The translations under genes and the position numbers were made by a program. The notes beneath the pieces are model-generated. The model was not told the DNA's origin. It saw only the letters and a list, made by a program, of their open reading frames with translations, and made no database searches. 64,000 bases of DNA from Phymatolithon calcareum (lineage: Eukaryota; Rhodophyta; Florideophyceae; Hapalidiales), in the NCBI GenBank assembly GCA_977006965.1, contig OZ345364.1, positions 2,850,812 through 2,914,811 on the forward strand. The letters are read 5' to 3'. Of this stretch, positions 9,775 to 20,222 are shown in pieces. How positions within the stretch are numbered: position 1 is the stretch's first letter; each line of letters begins with the position of its first letter.

Positions 9775-11100
9775 AGCTTAGATGTTGTAGAGAGAAACAG
9801 ATATGTATAATCTGATACGAAAGGACAATGTGAAGCTTCTAGGAAGCTGTTTACCGAACGTATTATCGATTTGAGGCAGCCACGTTGTGATCCCGTGGCT
9901 GTGGCTAAATTTCGCCGGGCACCCTTTGACGGGAGACAGGGATGGAATGGTGATGGTTGGGGGAAATTGTATGTTTCTATTTTAGAAGCCCTCAACGCCG
10001 GTATTCACAAACAACAGATCAGCTTCCCGTTCATACTGCCATCTCATTACCCAATCAGGTCACATTACACTATCATTTCTTCTGTCATATGGATTTCCAA
10101 GGCCAGAAGTTTGTCAATCGCCGTTTTCGTCCCTTCTTCCAAAGATTCTTCTGCTCTTGGACCTGTTAAATTTCGTTGTAGAGTTTTCAGATTCTCTTCC
10201 GCGACCTCGTTGAAATTTTCGATGTAAGACTCTGCTCTTCGTGGTGGGAAGCGGCCAAAGAGCCACTTGACTGCTAGGAGTCGGTGTTTCCTGGATCTAA
10301 TTTGGAGTACAGGGCTTACTTTCTCCTTAGTATCGACGGCAATTTTTCTCTCTTTTTCTTCTTCCTTTTTAATACATTCCTGCCGTAGGCGGTGGCTCTC
10401 GTGTTTGTGGGTCACCAACCCGAGTACGGCTCGCTCGGTACTGCCTCTTAGGAGCTCGTGCTCCTGCAGATAGCGGATACCCCTCTCTGCTTGCTGTATG
10501 TCCCCTTCTTTTCCTGCGTAGTTTTCTTCCTTCTCGATTTCGTCCCTCCCTCGTAGAAGCCTCTGTGCGAAGTGCTCTCCGAGTTTCGCTCTTTTTATCT
10601 TAGGTGGAGTAATTCTGCAGAGGGCTCGCATTCGAGCTTGCAATCGTTTCGCGTAGTTACCGAAGGCAGCAGAGTAGAAGAGACCCTCCGCTTGTTTAAT
10701 CTGCGCTTCGACTGAGTTTGTCCTTGGCGTGAGGTGTATCGCGTACTCCCATTGTAATCGTTGGAGGGGCCTCCGTTAGTGAGTTGGACTGGATGCAAAT
10801 CGTTACTGCAGCGAACCGTTGATTGGACCGTTTTACGCTGGCTGGACTGTCGCGCGGGGACGAGATCATTTTGAACATTAGAGTTGAGCTGCTGATGAAG
10901 AATGCAGCAGGGGAACAAGGCAAGCCGCAGGAGAGAAAAAGCGTGGCAACTCTCTAATTTACTCTAATGCCCCTCTAACGGCGATGAATGAGATTAAGAG
11001 CTATGTCCCTAGTGAATGAAGCCAAGGAGCGTGTGGCTCGACAGTACATCATGTGAAAGTGTTAGAATCGGGCAGAATTTGTGCCCTGTAATAGAAAATA
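9775..11100 (+). pseudogene. Kinase-like family fragment, split by a LINE insertion
   Basis: 9775-9949 matches the kinase-like genes at 20223 and 24263 from the glutamate helix (GAAACAGATATGTATAATC) onward, and 10765-10970 continues the same gene through the catalytic-loop region to the conserved TTACTCTAATGCCCC after the stop. Similarity with the copy at 20223 extends another 130 bases into the 3' flank (GTGGCTCGACAGTACA). A 793-bp LINE piece separates the halves. A stop (CGTTGA) and other changes disable it. Confidence 0.75.
9961..10753 (-). mobile_element. LINE 3' fragment with target-site duplication
   Basis: The minus-strand frame 10643-10065 (about 192 residues) is a Lys/Glu-rich LINE ORF2 C-terminus; its end (RKHRLLAVKWLFGRFPPR ... 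RNLTGPRAEESLEEGTK) matches the end of the LINE piece at 15882-16124. The fragment is flanked by GTGATGGTTGG (9950-9960) and GTAATCGTTGG (10754-10764), an 11-bp duplication with two mismatches, so it is a 5'-truncated LINE insertion. No poly(A) tail remains at the 9961 end. Confidence 0.65.
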
Positions 11101-13524
11101 AGCATATTCTTACATTTTGTTTGTGAATTGCCAAATGCGAGGCTGTGCCGTAGTGGGCCGAGCATTCGTTGCAAGGATGTTGGCGTTTGGTGTCGGAATG
11201 ACAAATGCTGACGTGAATTTTCCTGAAGTAGACAAAGGTTAGAAGCTAGATTGTTGTGCATTGAGAGAACTCGAGAGAGCAACATACATATTTCGTTCAT
11301 TAGCAAACGTCTCGCCGCAGTTCGCAGCTGTGCAGGCGATCCGTGAAGAAGACGAAGAGCTCATTCTGGAAAACGTGCCAGACAATGATAAGAGTGGGAA
11401 AGTGTGGTTTTACAACTGGTTGACTCTCACGGTTGGGAGCTAGAAGTACTATTTATGGGAGAAGGGGCACAAAAGATAGCACTCGTATATCACAGTGCGC
11501 TAAATTGCAGAGCCCAGCTACTCATTCACGCATTTGCGGTGACATTATTGAGGAAAGATTAAATCTTTTGTCTTTAGGCTTCAGTACTTTTAGTTACACT
11601 GGTGTCTAGATTACGGGAGCACCCCAATTAATGGCAACAGTTTCATATTTCAGGCGGATTTGTCAGTACCGGTCGATCGCCGTAAACTGACACTATAGGG
11701 TATGGTATCCTAGAGATCCAAAATTTAGTCCCCGAGGTCCAGAGGCCAGACCGATGGACGTTCCGCCCTTGGTATTCGCTCATCGATCGCCAATCGAACG
11801 TACTCTTCTTTGTCACGAAAACCAAACAGAGCAAATGAAATGAACATGCACGCACCAGATACAGACTAGCACCCGGAGATTTTGGGAGGTCATTCTTATC
11901 AAATTTCGTAATCTGAACATTGCATTCGAAAATTACTTGAAAACGGAGATTTTGCCCACTCGGGGCGCAGTACCGCTTCTAGCGTTAAATCCAGCAATGA
12001 GACTCCCATTTCGCTTCTTGAGCTCGTTTGAACTAAACAGATATACCGAGCGAGTAAAAAAACGAGAAAATCGAGAGCTCCCTTTGTCGATTATCATTGC
12101 ACCTTAGAGACATTTCGTTTCGTTGCAATCCGTTCCCTATTAACGGCAGGCGTTGTCGACTGCGAGGTAGATACGACCAGTGCAGTCACGAGCGGGGCCA
12201 TTCACGGTCACGATGATTTGACGAAAAAGCGAGGGCCTTTTCGGTATGTGCCTTAGCCTGCTCACCCCACCAGTTGTCAAGGACCGGAATTGAGAAGCTA
12301 CAGTACAGTGTATCTGGAGGACAGAACCAACTAACGCATTATCACTGATGACTGAGAGAAGCTAAAGAAAAGGGGAAAAACAGAATAAACTCAGTTGAGA
12401 TGACACTAATCGCCTTTGACGACTCGCGGTGTTGATCACGCTTGCGAGGATTGGTCAATTCCGCTGGTCAGAACAGGAGGCAGGCCTAGTCCAGCTACGG
12501 TCTCAATTGAAAGAGTTCCTAGTGAGATTTGAAATTCTAATTAGTAAATTCAATTTCAAAATTTAGTTGGTGCCCATCACGTGCAAAAATCCGCGTTCGC
12601 AAGTAGAATGTTACCTGCACACCACCCCCTTGAGATTTTTCAGATCAGTTAGGTTTCTAAGAGCAGCAGTCTGTTTCCTGTCCTATAATGCATCCACCCG
12701 CGGCAGGGGCCGAGCCAATTTATTGCTGGGGATTCCTGATGTAACGCCTCACGGCGGTCCAGAGAGAGATAGACGGAATCGAGTGCAGCGCGAGGCAAAG
12801 GCAAAAATGAGAGGCGAGTTCACCGCGCGACTTGTTCTCTTTCTTTCCGGCGGTGCTGCCTTTATTACCGTATATATAGAGAAGCTAATGAAAGGCAGCG
12901 TAGATGATGAATGTTTTGCAAAGAGGATTTACTGAAGCAGCGAGAGGTATAGCACCCGACAGGTAGTCGTGGCGCAGACGACGGTCAGCACTATGGGGGC
13001 AACAAGCGCAGCTTGCATCGGCGTCCATTCGTTTGCCTTGTGGAGATAGCGAAATGTCTTCGCAAAGGCGTTCCTTGTGCTAGCAAAGTGCGACAGCGGA
13101 AGGTGTCCTCTTCTGTGTCCATAGGGGAGCACCGGCCACTGCTGATACAGTGTAGGTACGGTGCGCGAGTGGGCGCCCATTCTAGGGTCGCCCAGGGGAA
13201 CTGATGCATATATGCATTGTTTTGATACCCTTCAGGAAAGCGGCTTGATATCTCATACCCAACAATATTGAATCCTGTTGACCAGCTTTAGCCACGTGAG
13301 ATCAGAGAGGGTGTTACACCGTCTATGAAGCAATCTCACAATCAAATTGCTCCCAGAATATTTTTGCAATCCCAGCTGCAATCCCATCTCTCAACATGGA
13401 GCAATCCCTACTGCAATGCAACGATTCGCAATCAATCTCAACTTCAATTCGATAAATCCGCTACTTTTTCTGAGGCGTACCACGCTATTGTGCTCCAGCA
13501 AGGTGGGTGCCGGAAATAGAATGC
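11101..13524. other. Long stretch without a supportable gene
   Basis: I see only short open frames of unlike composition (for example 11261-11443 and 12567-12935), none with a motif or homologue in the window. TGTCTAG at about 11605 followed by CCCCAATTAATGG recalls the ends of the TGTCTA transposons described below, but no matching right end was found. The content is mixed-composition, probably very old repeats. Confidence 0.35.
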
Positions 13525-13528
13525 TTCA

Positions 13529-13583
13529 AAACGTGGATGATGGCTTATTTACTTATTACGTAAATAAGCTATCACCCACGTTT
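13529..13583. repeat. 25-bp foldback at the edge of a LINE fragment
   Basis: AAAACGTGGATGATGGCTTA followed by TTTAC (13529-13553) pairs with its near-exact inverse at 13559-13583 (two mismatches) across a 5-base loop. The right arm belongs to the LINE RT frame, so the left arm is an inverted copy of the last LINE bases. Confidence 0.75.
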
Positions 13584-14734
13584 TGACGCTTCTGTATACT
13601 TAACCCTTTCTTGAACACTCCCAGTGTACGCAACTCGGACACAGCCGTCTTTGCTTTCTTTAGTCGTTGCATCATTAGCGTATCTGTGACTCCTCTGAGG
13701 TCTAGGGATACTCCAAGGTACTTGACCTCCGGGACGTGTGCCAGAACCTTGCTCGCGACCTTGAATGTCTTTCCTCAGATTCAAGGACTTCGCTCTTCCC
13801 TTGTTCTTCGTTCCACGCAATCTCTCGTTCTTGTGCCCATTGGGTAGCTATATCCAATAGTCCTTGCAATGCAGCGGCGGATTTCGCAGAAAGAAGAACA
13901 TCGTCTGCGAAAAGGATAGCGGGAACTTTAGCCCACGTTTTTGATGCCCGGTTTATTCGCTCGGCGAATTCATCCATGAAGATTTTGTAGAGGCTTGGGT
14001 GGAGAGGGGACACTTGTGGGACCTCCCTGTCCACTATAGAAACCAGTTTCTGATCGCATCACCAATGCTTGCTACCCAGGATGGTGTCAAGAACGCCTCG
14101 GCCATTGTGCAGATCTCCTTGAGCAGTACTTGTCTCATTCTGTTCACCAAGTGTACTCTCGGAACTATGTAGTAGGCAGCCTTAAGGTCCAATACTGCTA
14201 CACGTCTCTGATCCTCTTTTAGTAGCTCAGTAGCTCTTAGGATGGCCAGTTCAGTGCTCTTCCCCTTTTGGAACCCAAGCTGATACCAGTGGTTTGAGTA
14301 CACTGTGCGCAGCTTCACATCAAGAGCTGTCTCAATAATTTTCCCTGGGTGATTCAGCAGGGAAATCAGGGGGTAGTTTCCGAGGTCCTCGTGCGCCCCC
14401 TTTTTGTGTATTGGAACAACGAGCGCTTTCTGCCAGTGCAGAGGCGTGTCTCCGCACCTCCCGCAGGCCTTCCACAAACTTCAGTGTTGAGAGGTATATC
14501 GACTTTTACCATTTCAGCCTTCATCTCGTCTAAGCCCAGTGCCTCTCCGTTTCGTGCTTTTCGGATAGCTGATTCAATTTTTGTCCTCATGTCTTCGGGA
14601 CAGGAGAAGTTAGTCCGGGTTGCTACTACGTCATCCTGCACTGTTCTGGGAAGACTGTCTCTCGACGACAATTCGTCCGAGGAGTTCGAGACAAATAAGA
14701 CCCGTGCAGGGAGAGACCCGCAGAGATACTCCAA
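13562..14734 (-). pseudogene. LINE reverse transcriptase, 5' and central RT blocks
   Basis: Minus-strand frames, in order: 14734-14366 with KIESAIRKARNGEALGLDEM (the pre-RT block seen in LINEs), 14477-14034 with VVPIHKKGAHEDLGNYPLIS, LGFQKGKSTELAI and VLDLKAAYYIVPR (RT blocks 1-4), 14034-13702 with SPLHPSLYKIFMDEFAERI and ILFADDVLLSAKS (the catalytic FADD block), and a last frame with VKYLGVSLDLRGVTDT. RT copies LINE RNA into the nicked target. At least three frameshifts separate the blocks, and ISLL replaces the usual ISLT-like motif. It ends in a foldback at 13583. The zinc and RNase H parts are missing here; similar C-terminal pieces occur at 9961 and 15773. Confidence 0.85.
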
Positions 14735-14812
14735 TATTTGAACAATGAGAACTTGCTCTAGGGTAAGTTCTGGCGTTTATTAACGCATTCTGCATTAAAG
14801 AAAGAAAGAAAG
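14704..14812 (+). mobile_element. SINE-like element, family 1
   Basis: This 109-bp segment matches, in reverse complement, the segment 16792-16899. It starts GTGCAGGGAGAGACCCG and ends CTGCATTAAAGAAAGAAAG, a (GAAA)n tail typical of LINE-mobilised short elements. No clear target duplication is visible. It lies at the 5' edge of the LINE RT fragment. Confidence 0.6.
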
Positions 14813-15772
14813 TTGCTCGCGGGTTTAGTAAAACCAGCACGGACTACTGACTTCCTGATGGTCTTGCATCCCTCAGAGCGACATTTCTAAAAGTTCTTCT
14901 CCGTTCTGAGCCTCTGAAATGTTGTTTGAAGTCAATTATGGCTTCCAATGTACTGAAAATGACACAGATGACTACAAATTGTTCAGCAGACGGTTTGCAA
15001 AACTAGCATCTTAGCAGACCGGTAGGTGATGGTCATCCGGCGTTATTCCCCAGCTACCGACAGAAGTATTTGTTTCTCTTGGTGATCACCGTGAACAACA
15101 ATGAAGCAATTAATTGTAAATAATTGGAGAATGTGTACAATCAAAAATATAATTGCAATTTTCTTAGCCGTGGCTTGTTAAATTGCAATTATTCGTTGAA
15201 GAAAAATTAATAATTGGAATTGGAAGGTAACTACACTAAATACTAATACAGTCAATCCTTTCTAACTGGATGTCCAATGTGGAAAGGTCTGATATCCAGA
15301 TACCAAGGATATTCTGGATTCGAATCTGTATGATAGCTCAAATGTTCCACGTGTACAGCCGACAGCCGGAAATGCAGGCAAAATGGCTTACATATGCCCT
15401 AGGTCCGGCAACTCGGCGGTCATATGCTTCTGGTTGAAGGATATTTCGGGAGCTCGGCCCAGAAAACAATGTTAGAAATTGAGCATTCTTGTTCTCGGCT
15501 CGGCAAAGGGCCCACGTGTTGAATATACTCCGTGAAACAGACTCAAAAAAGTTTACAAATTTCATGCATGCACCGTGGCTCAGGCATTGACTATATCCAG
15601 ATATCCAAAATTCTAATAATCTTAAAATTTAGAGAAATTTATGAGGATACCGTATAGGTGGAGGCCTCTTATATTCTGAAAACCGAGGATTTTCTAAATT
15701 CGAAGATCCAATTATCGAGAATTTTCTGTACTTTTTTCCAGTTAATTTTCTCGCACCCCTTGGCGAGACGAC
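14813..15772. other. AT-rich stretch without genes
   Basis: Only short frames are present. The region 15100-15240 is dominated by AATT-rich motifs, and GATATCCAGATA/CCAGATATCC repeats occur around 15290-15600. No RNA gene or full element can be supported. Confidence 0.35.
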
Positions 15773-16676
15773 TTTTTTTTGCAACTGTTTAGTTGTTTAT
15801 TTGAAAGCCCTCATTAACACTCCTAAGACTGTACGGGAGCAGCTTTTCGTAACTTGTTCATTCTAGTCTATCGCCTGGTCCCTAATACAGGGACTCGTCA
15901 TTTTCCATATTGTCAATTATGGTAACGCTGTAAAGTAGTATGGAGTCTAATGCCTTTTCCGTTCTTAACTTTTCTCCGGAGTCCAGTTCATACTTTGTTA
16001 GGTTCATACGTATGGTCTCCATGTGGCGCTCTGCTGCCGTTCCGAATGTATTCGATATTAGCGTCGTGCTCACTTGAGGGAACCTTCCGCTTGCGTATTT
16101 TATGGCCAGCTGTCGATGTCTCACCTTAGTAAACCTGAGGATGGCCGGGATCTCATCCGGTTTGTCGTACGGTATTTTCCTCTTTCTTCTTGCTTCGAGC
16201 CTCGTGCCTTCTTTTGCGAACAGAATTCGTCGAAATTGGCCTGGTGTTTCCGCACATTGAAATAGTCATAGGCCGCGCGATTAGCTATATCTGTTTTGTT
16301 CGTGGACGTTCCACTTCTTTTCGTCAGGGGTATTGTCCGGTAAGGACGTATTCAGCACGTGTTCGTGGTCTCCTCCTGGAGAGTTGCGTAGGTGGCAACG
16401 ATGTCTGGGCTGTCTGACCTGCTTTTCCCATCGGAGTATTTGTCGATTGGACGTAATGCCGTGCATGAAGCTTGCAAGAAGAGGAGTGAAGGTTGAGAGC
16501 ATGAGACCGCAATGTGGATGGAAAGCACAAAAGCTACATGTGGTTATCGGAAGTGTAGGGCCTCTGAGGGTTTCCCCCTTTTGGCTTTCGAGAAGAGTGG
16601 CGATGTCGATGCCTTGAACCGCAGTTCTTATGCAATCGATGCCATTATATAGCCTTTTCTGAGATGCTTCCAGCAT
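15773..16676 (-). mobile_element. LINE 3' end with A-tail
   Basis: Frames on the minus strand give an ORF2 C-terminus: 16676-16281 holds LRWEKQVRQPRHRCHLRNSP followed by GGDHEHVLNT, a decayed version of the C-x2-C ... H-x-H-type motif (CxxC ... HxLxxC) found at LINE C-termini. 16124-15882 gives HRQLAIKYASGRFPQ and the family C-terminus also present at 10065. After the stop come AATAAAC and a run of eight A (the T-run at 15773-15780 on the plus strand), a natural LINE 3' end. Upstream RT is missing (5' truncation). Confidence 0.6.
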
Positions 16677-16791
16677 TCAGAAGCTCCAAGAGCTCGCAGC
16701 TCTCCAAATGCATCATAATCTTTTTGTTATATGTCTATCACTAGTGCGTGAAAATACTTCCAGTCTTAGTGTCTATCTGACGAACACCCTC

Positions 16792-16899
16792 TTTCTTTCT
16801 TTAATGCAGAATGCGTTAATTAACGCCAGAACTAACCCTAGAGTAAGTTCTCATTGTTCAAATATTGGAGTATCTCTACGGGTCTCTTCCTGCACAGAT
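16792..16899 (-). mobile_element. SINE-like element, family 1, with 12-bp target duplication
   Basis: The 108-bp insertion is the inverse of 14704-14812. It is flanked by ACGAACACCCTC at 16780-16791 and 16900-16911, an exact 12-bp duplication. Its (GAAA)n tail lies at the 16792 end, so it is oriented on the minus strand. The duplication proves retroposition into the left arm of the piggyBac-like element. Confidence 0.8.
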
Positions 16900-16996
16900 A
16901 CGAACACCCTCAATGAGGGTTGATTTAAAAACTCAAAAACGTTTTTAAAAAGAATGCAGAACAGTTTTTTAGCGCCAGATTTGGAAAGGTGACCAT

Positions 16997-17750
16997 TTGT
17001 TCTTGGTGGCGAGTACCCCTTTTACTACCCTGAAACCGCGTCGTTCGCCGGTAGGAACGAAAATATGCTGGTCACTCAGAAAAAACAAATCTTCCATGCC
17101 TCGAGAAAAAGACGTGTGCCGAGTGGTCGGTGCAGCCATACATACCAAAGTAACATCAGTAACAAGTCCCGCAGAGTGCTGCCGAGTATTCGGAGCGTTT
17201 TCCAAGTCAAAAAAGATGAACGGCACGGTTCAAGAGGTGCACGTTGATGAAATTAAGAGTCGCTCGGGCACGTCACTTCAATTGAAATGGGTCCTTGTTC
17301 AAAAACCAATCGAGAAGACTACGATTAAGGCTATCGATATTGTTAATGTAAAGGCAGGGAAGGCTGACGAAGGCGCTCGTTCCTCTCCAATGGTTGTATC
17401 GAGTCCCAGCACTCAAAATTCTGTACCTCGAACTCCGGCTTCTTTGCCAAACGCCGAGTTCCTAGTTCAGTATCAACCAAACTCTCTACACAAGACAACA
17501 AAAACCTACTATACAATCAACAGGAGCTCTGAGTGCCCTCTTGCGGGCTCTCTCGCCTACACCCTGCATGATTCTTGGGACCAATAATGGCAAGAGGAGC
17601 TTGAAGTGATTGCACCAGACTGCGAGCAGAGCATTTTGCTCATGGTGTGCCACAGTTCGAGCGCCAAGTTATATATGTGCAATTGAGGGAAAGATTCCGA
17701 GAACGGTGGCATCGGGTTCCCCACATCGGACGACTCTTTCATGACGATGT
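16997..17750 (+). pseudogene. piggyBac-like transposase, N-terminal part
   Basis: The frame 16997-17587 (196 codons; a likely start is MPREKDVCRVV at 17096) contains SKSKKMNGTVQEVHVDEIKS and GTSLQLKWVLVQKPIEKTT, a strand-rich segment like the N-terminal part of DDE_Tnp_1_7 proteins of algae and oomycetes. After a frameshift come WQEELEVIAPDCEQ and, in a third frame, RERWHRVPHIGRLFHDDVS up to the SINE at 17751. The rest of the enzyme follows at 18043 and 18480. On its own the segment is not diagnostic; the assignment comes from the downstream core and the terminal repeats. Confidence 0.45.
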
Positions 17751-17979
17751 TTCTTCTTCTTCTTTAATGCAGGTTTCGGAGTTGTCGAACAACTCCCCAT
17801 CCTTACGGCTACAGTAGACTTTAACAGATACGAGTGGTATTTGACGTCACAACAGCTCTAAACCGCAGAAAGTGCAGAGCTTCGTGGAGCTTAACATCTA
17901 AATCTCTACGCAGCCAATCATCAGCCGCCGTCCTTCAAAGAGATGACCCGGGTTGGAAACCATTTAGGATGCTCACGGT
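17751..17979 (-). mobile_element. SINE-like element, family 2, left copy
   Basis: This 229-bp unit is the inverse of 18233-18461. It starts ACCGTGAGCATCCTAAATGG (on the minus strand) and ends AAACCTGCATTAAAGAAG, the same TGCATTAAAG(A)AAG tail as family 1. It interrupts the transposase of the piggyBac-like element. Confidence 0.65.
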
Positions 17980-18042
17980 CGCCGAGTGCACCTGCGAACA
18001 ATTGTGGGTTAGGCATCCGCCAAACTGAAACGGATAGGAAGA

Positions 18043-18232
18043 ATGGAGGCTAAGATATTCGGAATACTCGTCCTCATGAGTTGGGCGCAAAGAGTTTTAT
18101 GGAAGTCTACCATGTGGGACAAGTATATCCTTGCTCCTTCATGGATTCCACCCTGGGTGGTGTGCCGCAATGTTCAAGGAAGCTGGGAGAGAGGACAGAA
18201 GGAGATGAAAGAAGATAACGAGATGACCAGCT
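18043..18232 (+). pseudogene. piggyBac-like transposase, segment between SINE copies
   Basis: An open frame gives KIFGILVLMSWAQRVLWKST then MWDKY, which fits the start of the piggyBac catalytic region, where a helix of the form FxGILxxMG is followed by a tryptophan. It is bracketed by the two inverted family 2 SINEs, so two independent insertions cut the gene on either side of it. Confidence 0.45.
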
Positions 18233-18461
18233 ACCGTGAGCATCCTAAATGGTTTACAACCCGAGTCATCCCTTTGAAGGACGGCGGCTGAAGATTGGCA
18301 GCGTAGAGATTTAGATGTTAAGCTTCCCGAACCTCTGCACTCTGTGCGGCTTAGAGCTTTTGTGGCATCAAATACCACTCGTATCTGTTAAAGTCTACTG
18401 TAGCCGTAAGGATAGGGAGTTGCTATAGGACAACTCCGAAACCTGCATTAAAGAAAGAAAG
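18233..18461 (+). mobile_element. SINE-like element, family 2, right copy
   Basis: 229 bp, ends CCTGCATTAAAGAAAGAAAG. It matches the left copy at 17751-17979 in inverted orientation with scattered differences. No target duplication could be seen. Confidence 0.65.
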
Positions 18462-18479
18462 ATCCTCGCTCCGTCATTT

Positions 18480-19160
18480 TCAAAAAATGGGATGACCAGA
18501 GCCAGGTTCTCCGAGTACCTCCGGTGCGTCACTTTCACCGTGTAACCAAGTGAACAAGGCATTATGTTGTCCATGCAGTACCGGTAGGCGTTCGTTCAGG
18601 ATTTTGTCGATGCTGTTAATGATCACAAAAAACCCACTGAGTACATCGCCATGCACCGTAAACCGGAGAAAGGTTAAGAGTTACAGAATTCAGTCTAAGG
18701 AAGACGTGAGATAATGCGGCATCTTGAGCTGGGGACCACGGCACAGGGCGAGAAGCAAAACGAATTGGAAGGTGGAAATGCCCATAGTACAGTTGTACTG
18801 CTCTGACTTGTGGCACCATACTCTTGTAGATGGTGTCTTGTCCTCCCGGATTCATCTATGTTCAGTACTCCAAAACGTACATTTGCTTTAAGGGTGGTGT
18901 TGAAACCGATTTAACTCCCCCGAAGATGGAAAAGTAAGCCACAGGTGGCATGATGACTACTCTAGCTGGTCAAAACAACTGCAGAGTCTGACAAGTCAAG
19001 GAATTAACCCTCGTGTTCTCATCATGTAATAGACTTGCTGGTGCCGCAATCAACATATTGGGCACTTCAACTGGTAGACAGTGTTTTGCTAAGCATGCTG
19101 AACACTTTCATGAGCTTGATACGTTTGATGAGCCTAATAATGGGTAGCTTTCGTTGGCAA
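18480..19160 (+). pseudogene. piggyBac-like DDE transposase, catalytic C-terminal part
   Basis: Plus-strand frames read MTRARFSEYLRCVTFTV, FVQDFVDAVNDHKKPTEY, HRKPEKG and later REIMRHLELGTTAQGEKQ, STVVLL and VLPDSSMFSTPKRTFAL. The MTRxRF block, an RKP motif about 50 residues later, and a DSxFST block correspond in order to the conserved features of DDE_Tnp_1_7 transposases. Many stops and at least two frame changes show decay. The right terminal repeat follows at 19170-19213. Confidence 0.5.
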
Positions 19161-19217
19161 AAAATAAATGATTCTATTTCCCTCAATTGAGGGAAATTCC
19201 CGTCACATAGACACTAG

Positions 19218-20222
19218 CACCAAGTGAATTCACCGTAGTTCCGTGAATTGATCAACCAACATAGTAACAGGAAAATCTTCCTAGTGACGATTTTCGTCCA
19301 GGAAAAGGATTTCCCGCAAAGCATTGGAAAAAATAATTGCTATTGTAATTATTTAAATTATTGTTCCAATAGTTTATTCCTGAGTCTCGCATATTTATTG
19401 TATTTATTGAGATCGTCGTGGTTGCGACAATTATTGTATCGGACTCCTCATTTTTTCGATCCGGTTATTCTATCGCGACAGAAAGTAGCAAGAAGGATCC
19501 AATAATTCGGGGAATAACCAGTTATTTATACCTCGCTGAACTTGAATACAATAATTTATTGCTTCTGCGTTCAACAATAAATTATTTATTCTCGACACTT
19601 TTCGAGAAAAGAATAAAAATAAATAAATAATTCCAATGCTTTTATTTCCCGTAGCATCATCGAACGCTACAGAACTCTGCTTAGGCGGTTTCCCTGCAGT
19701 TTTAGTGGAGTTGCATCGTATCTCAGAGAGAGCTACCGTTTTCAAGACAAACAAAACACTTTACCTCTCAGCTTCCGCACTGGTTACACCAGGGCGATCT
19801 TTCGAATGCTCTTCGTTTTCTTCACAGATCACCTGTTTTGCTGCGGGCTGTGGAGAGAAATATTCTTCCCAGACTAATATTCGTGTTGCACTCTTGTTGT
19901 TCTCTCGAAGCACAATGATATAGCTTCTAACTCTCGGATTAATGTTTGGATTGCGTTAGGAAAAACACGTCCGCAATTGCCAAGGAATACCTCGCCCTGC
20001 CGAAAGCAACATGTCCGCACTGTATGCTCGGCCTATTACGCGTCACAGATAATGATGACGCAACACGAGGTCAGAGTAAGAATCCGCTGATTTTCTAATA
20101 CAGGGAACAAATTTTACCCAATTCTGACAATTTCATATTCTGTACTGTCGAGCCACACGCTCCTCGACTTCATTCACTAGGTCACATTCCTCTTAATCTC
20201 ATTTATCGCCATTAGGAGGGCA
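19218..20222. other. AT-rich stretch with small foldbacks; 3' flank of kinase-like gene
   Basis: 19300-19640 is very AT-rich and holds an imperfect foldback around 19542-19590 (ATAATTTATTG against CAATAAATTAT) and a short one at TTCTCGA/TCGAGAA near 19590-19610. The last 130 bases (20090-20222) are the 3' flank shared with the kinase-like fragment at 10970-11100. No coding frame is supportable. Confidence 0.4.

Larger units (their letters stand above)
16770..19213 (+). mobile_element. piggyBac-like DNA transposon with TGTCTA ends and (C/T)TAG duplication
   Basis: The left end TGTCTATCTGACG (16770) and the inverse of the right end TGTCTATGTGACG (to 19213) match, and the similarity continues inward through CCCTCAAT(T)GAGGG once a nested SINE is removed from the left arm. 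Flanks are TTAG (16766-16769) and CTAG (19214-19217), a 4-bp target duplication with one change. The interior encodes pieces of a piggyBac-type transposase. Three short retroposons have landed inside (16792-16899, 17751-17979, 18233-18461). True piggyBac elements use TTAA and begin CCC, so these ends are unusual. Confidence 0.65.

Noticed and set aside
11605-11650. Left end of another TGTCTA transposon
   Set aside because: TGTCTAGATTACGG and CCCCAATTAATGG resemble the ends, but there is no CTAG flank and no matching right end.
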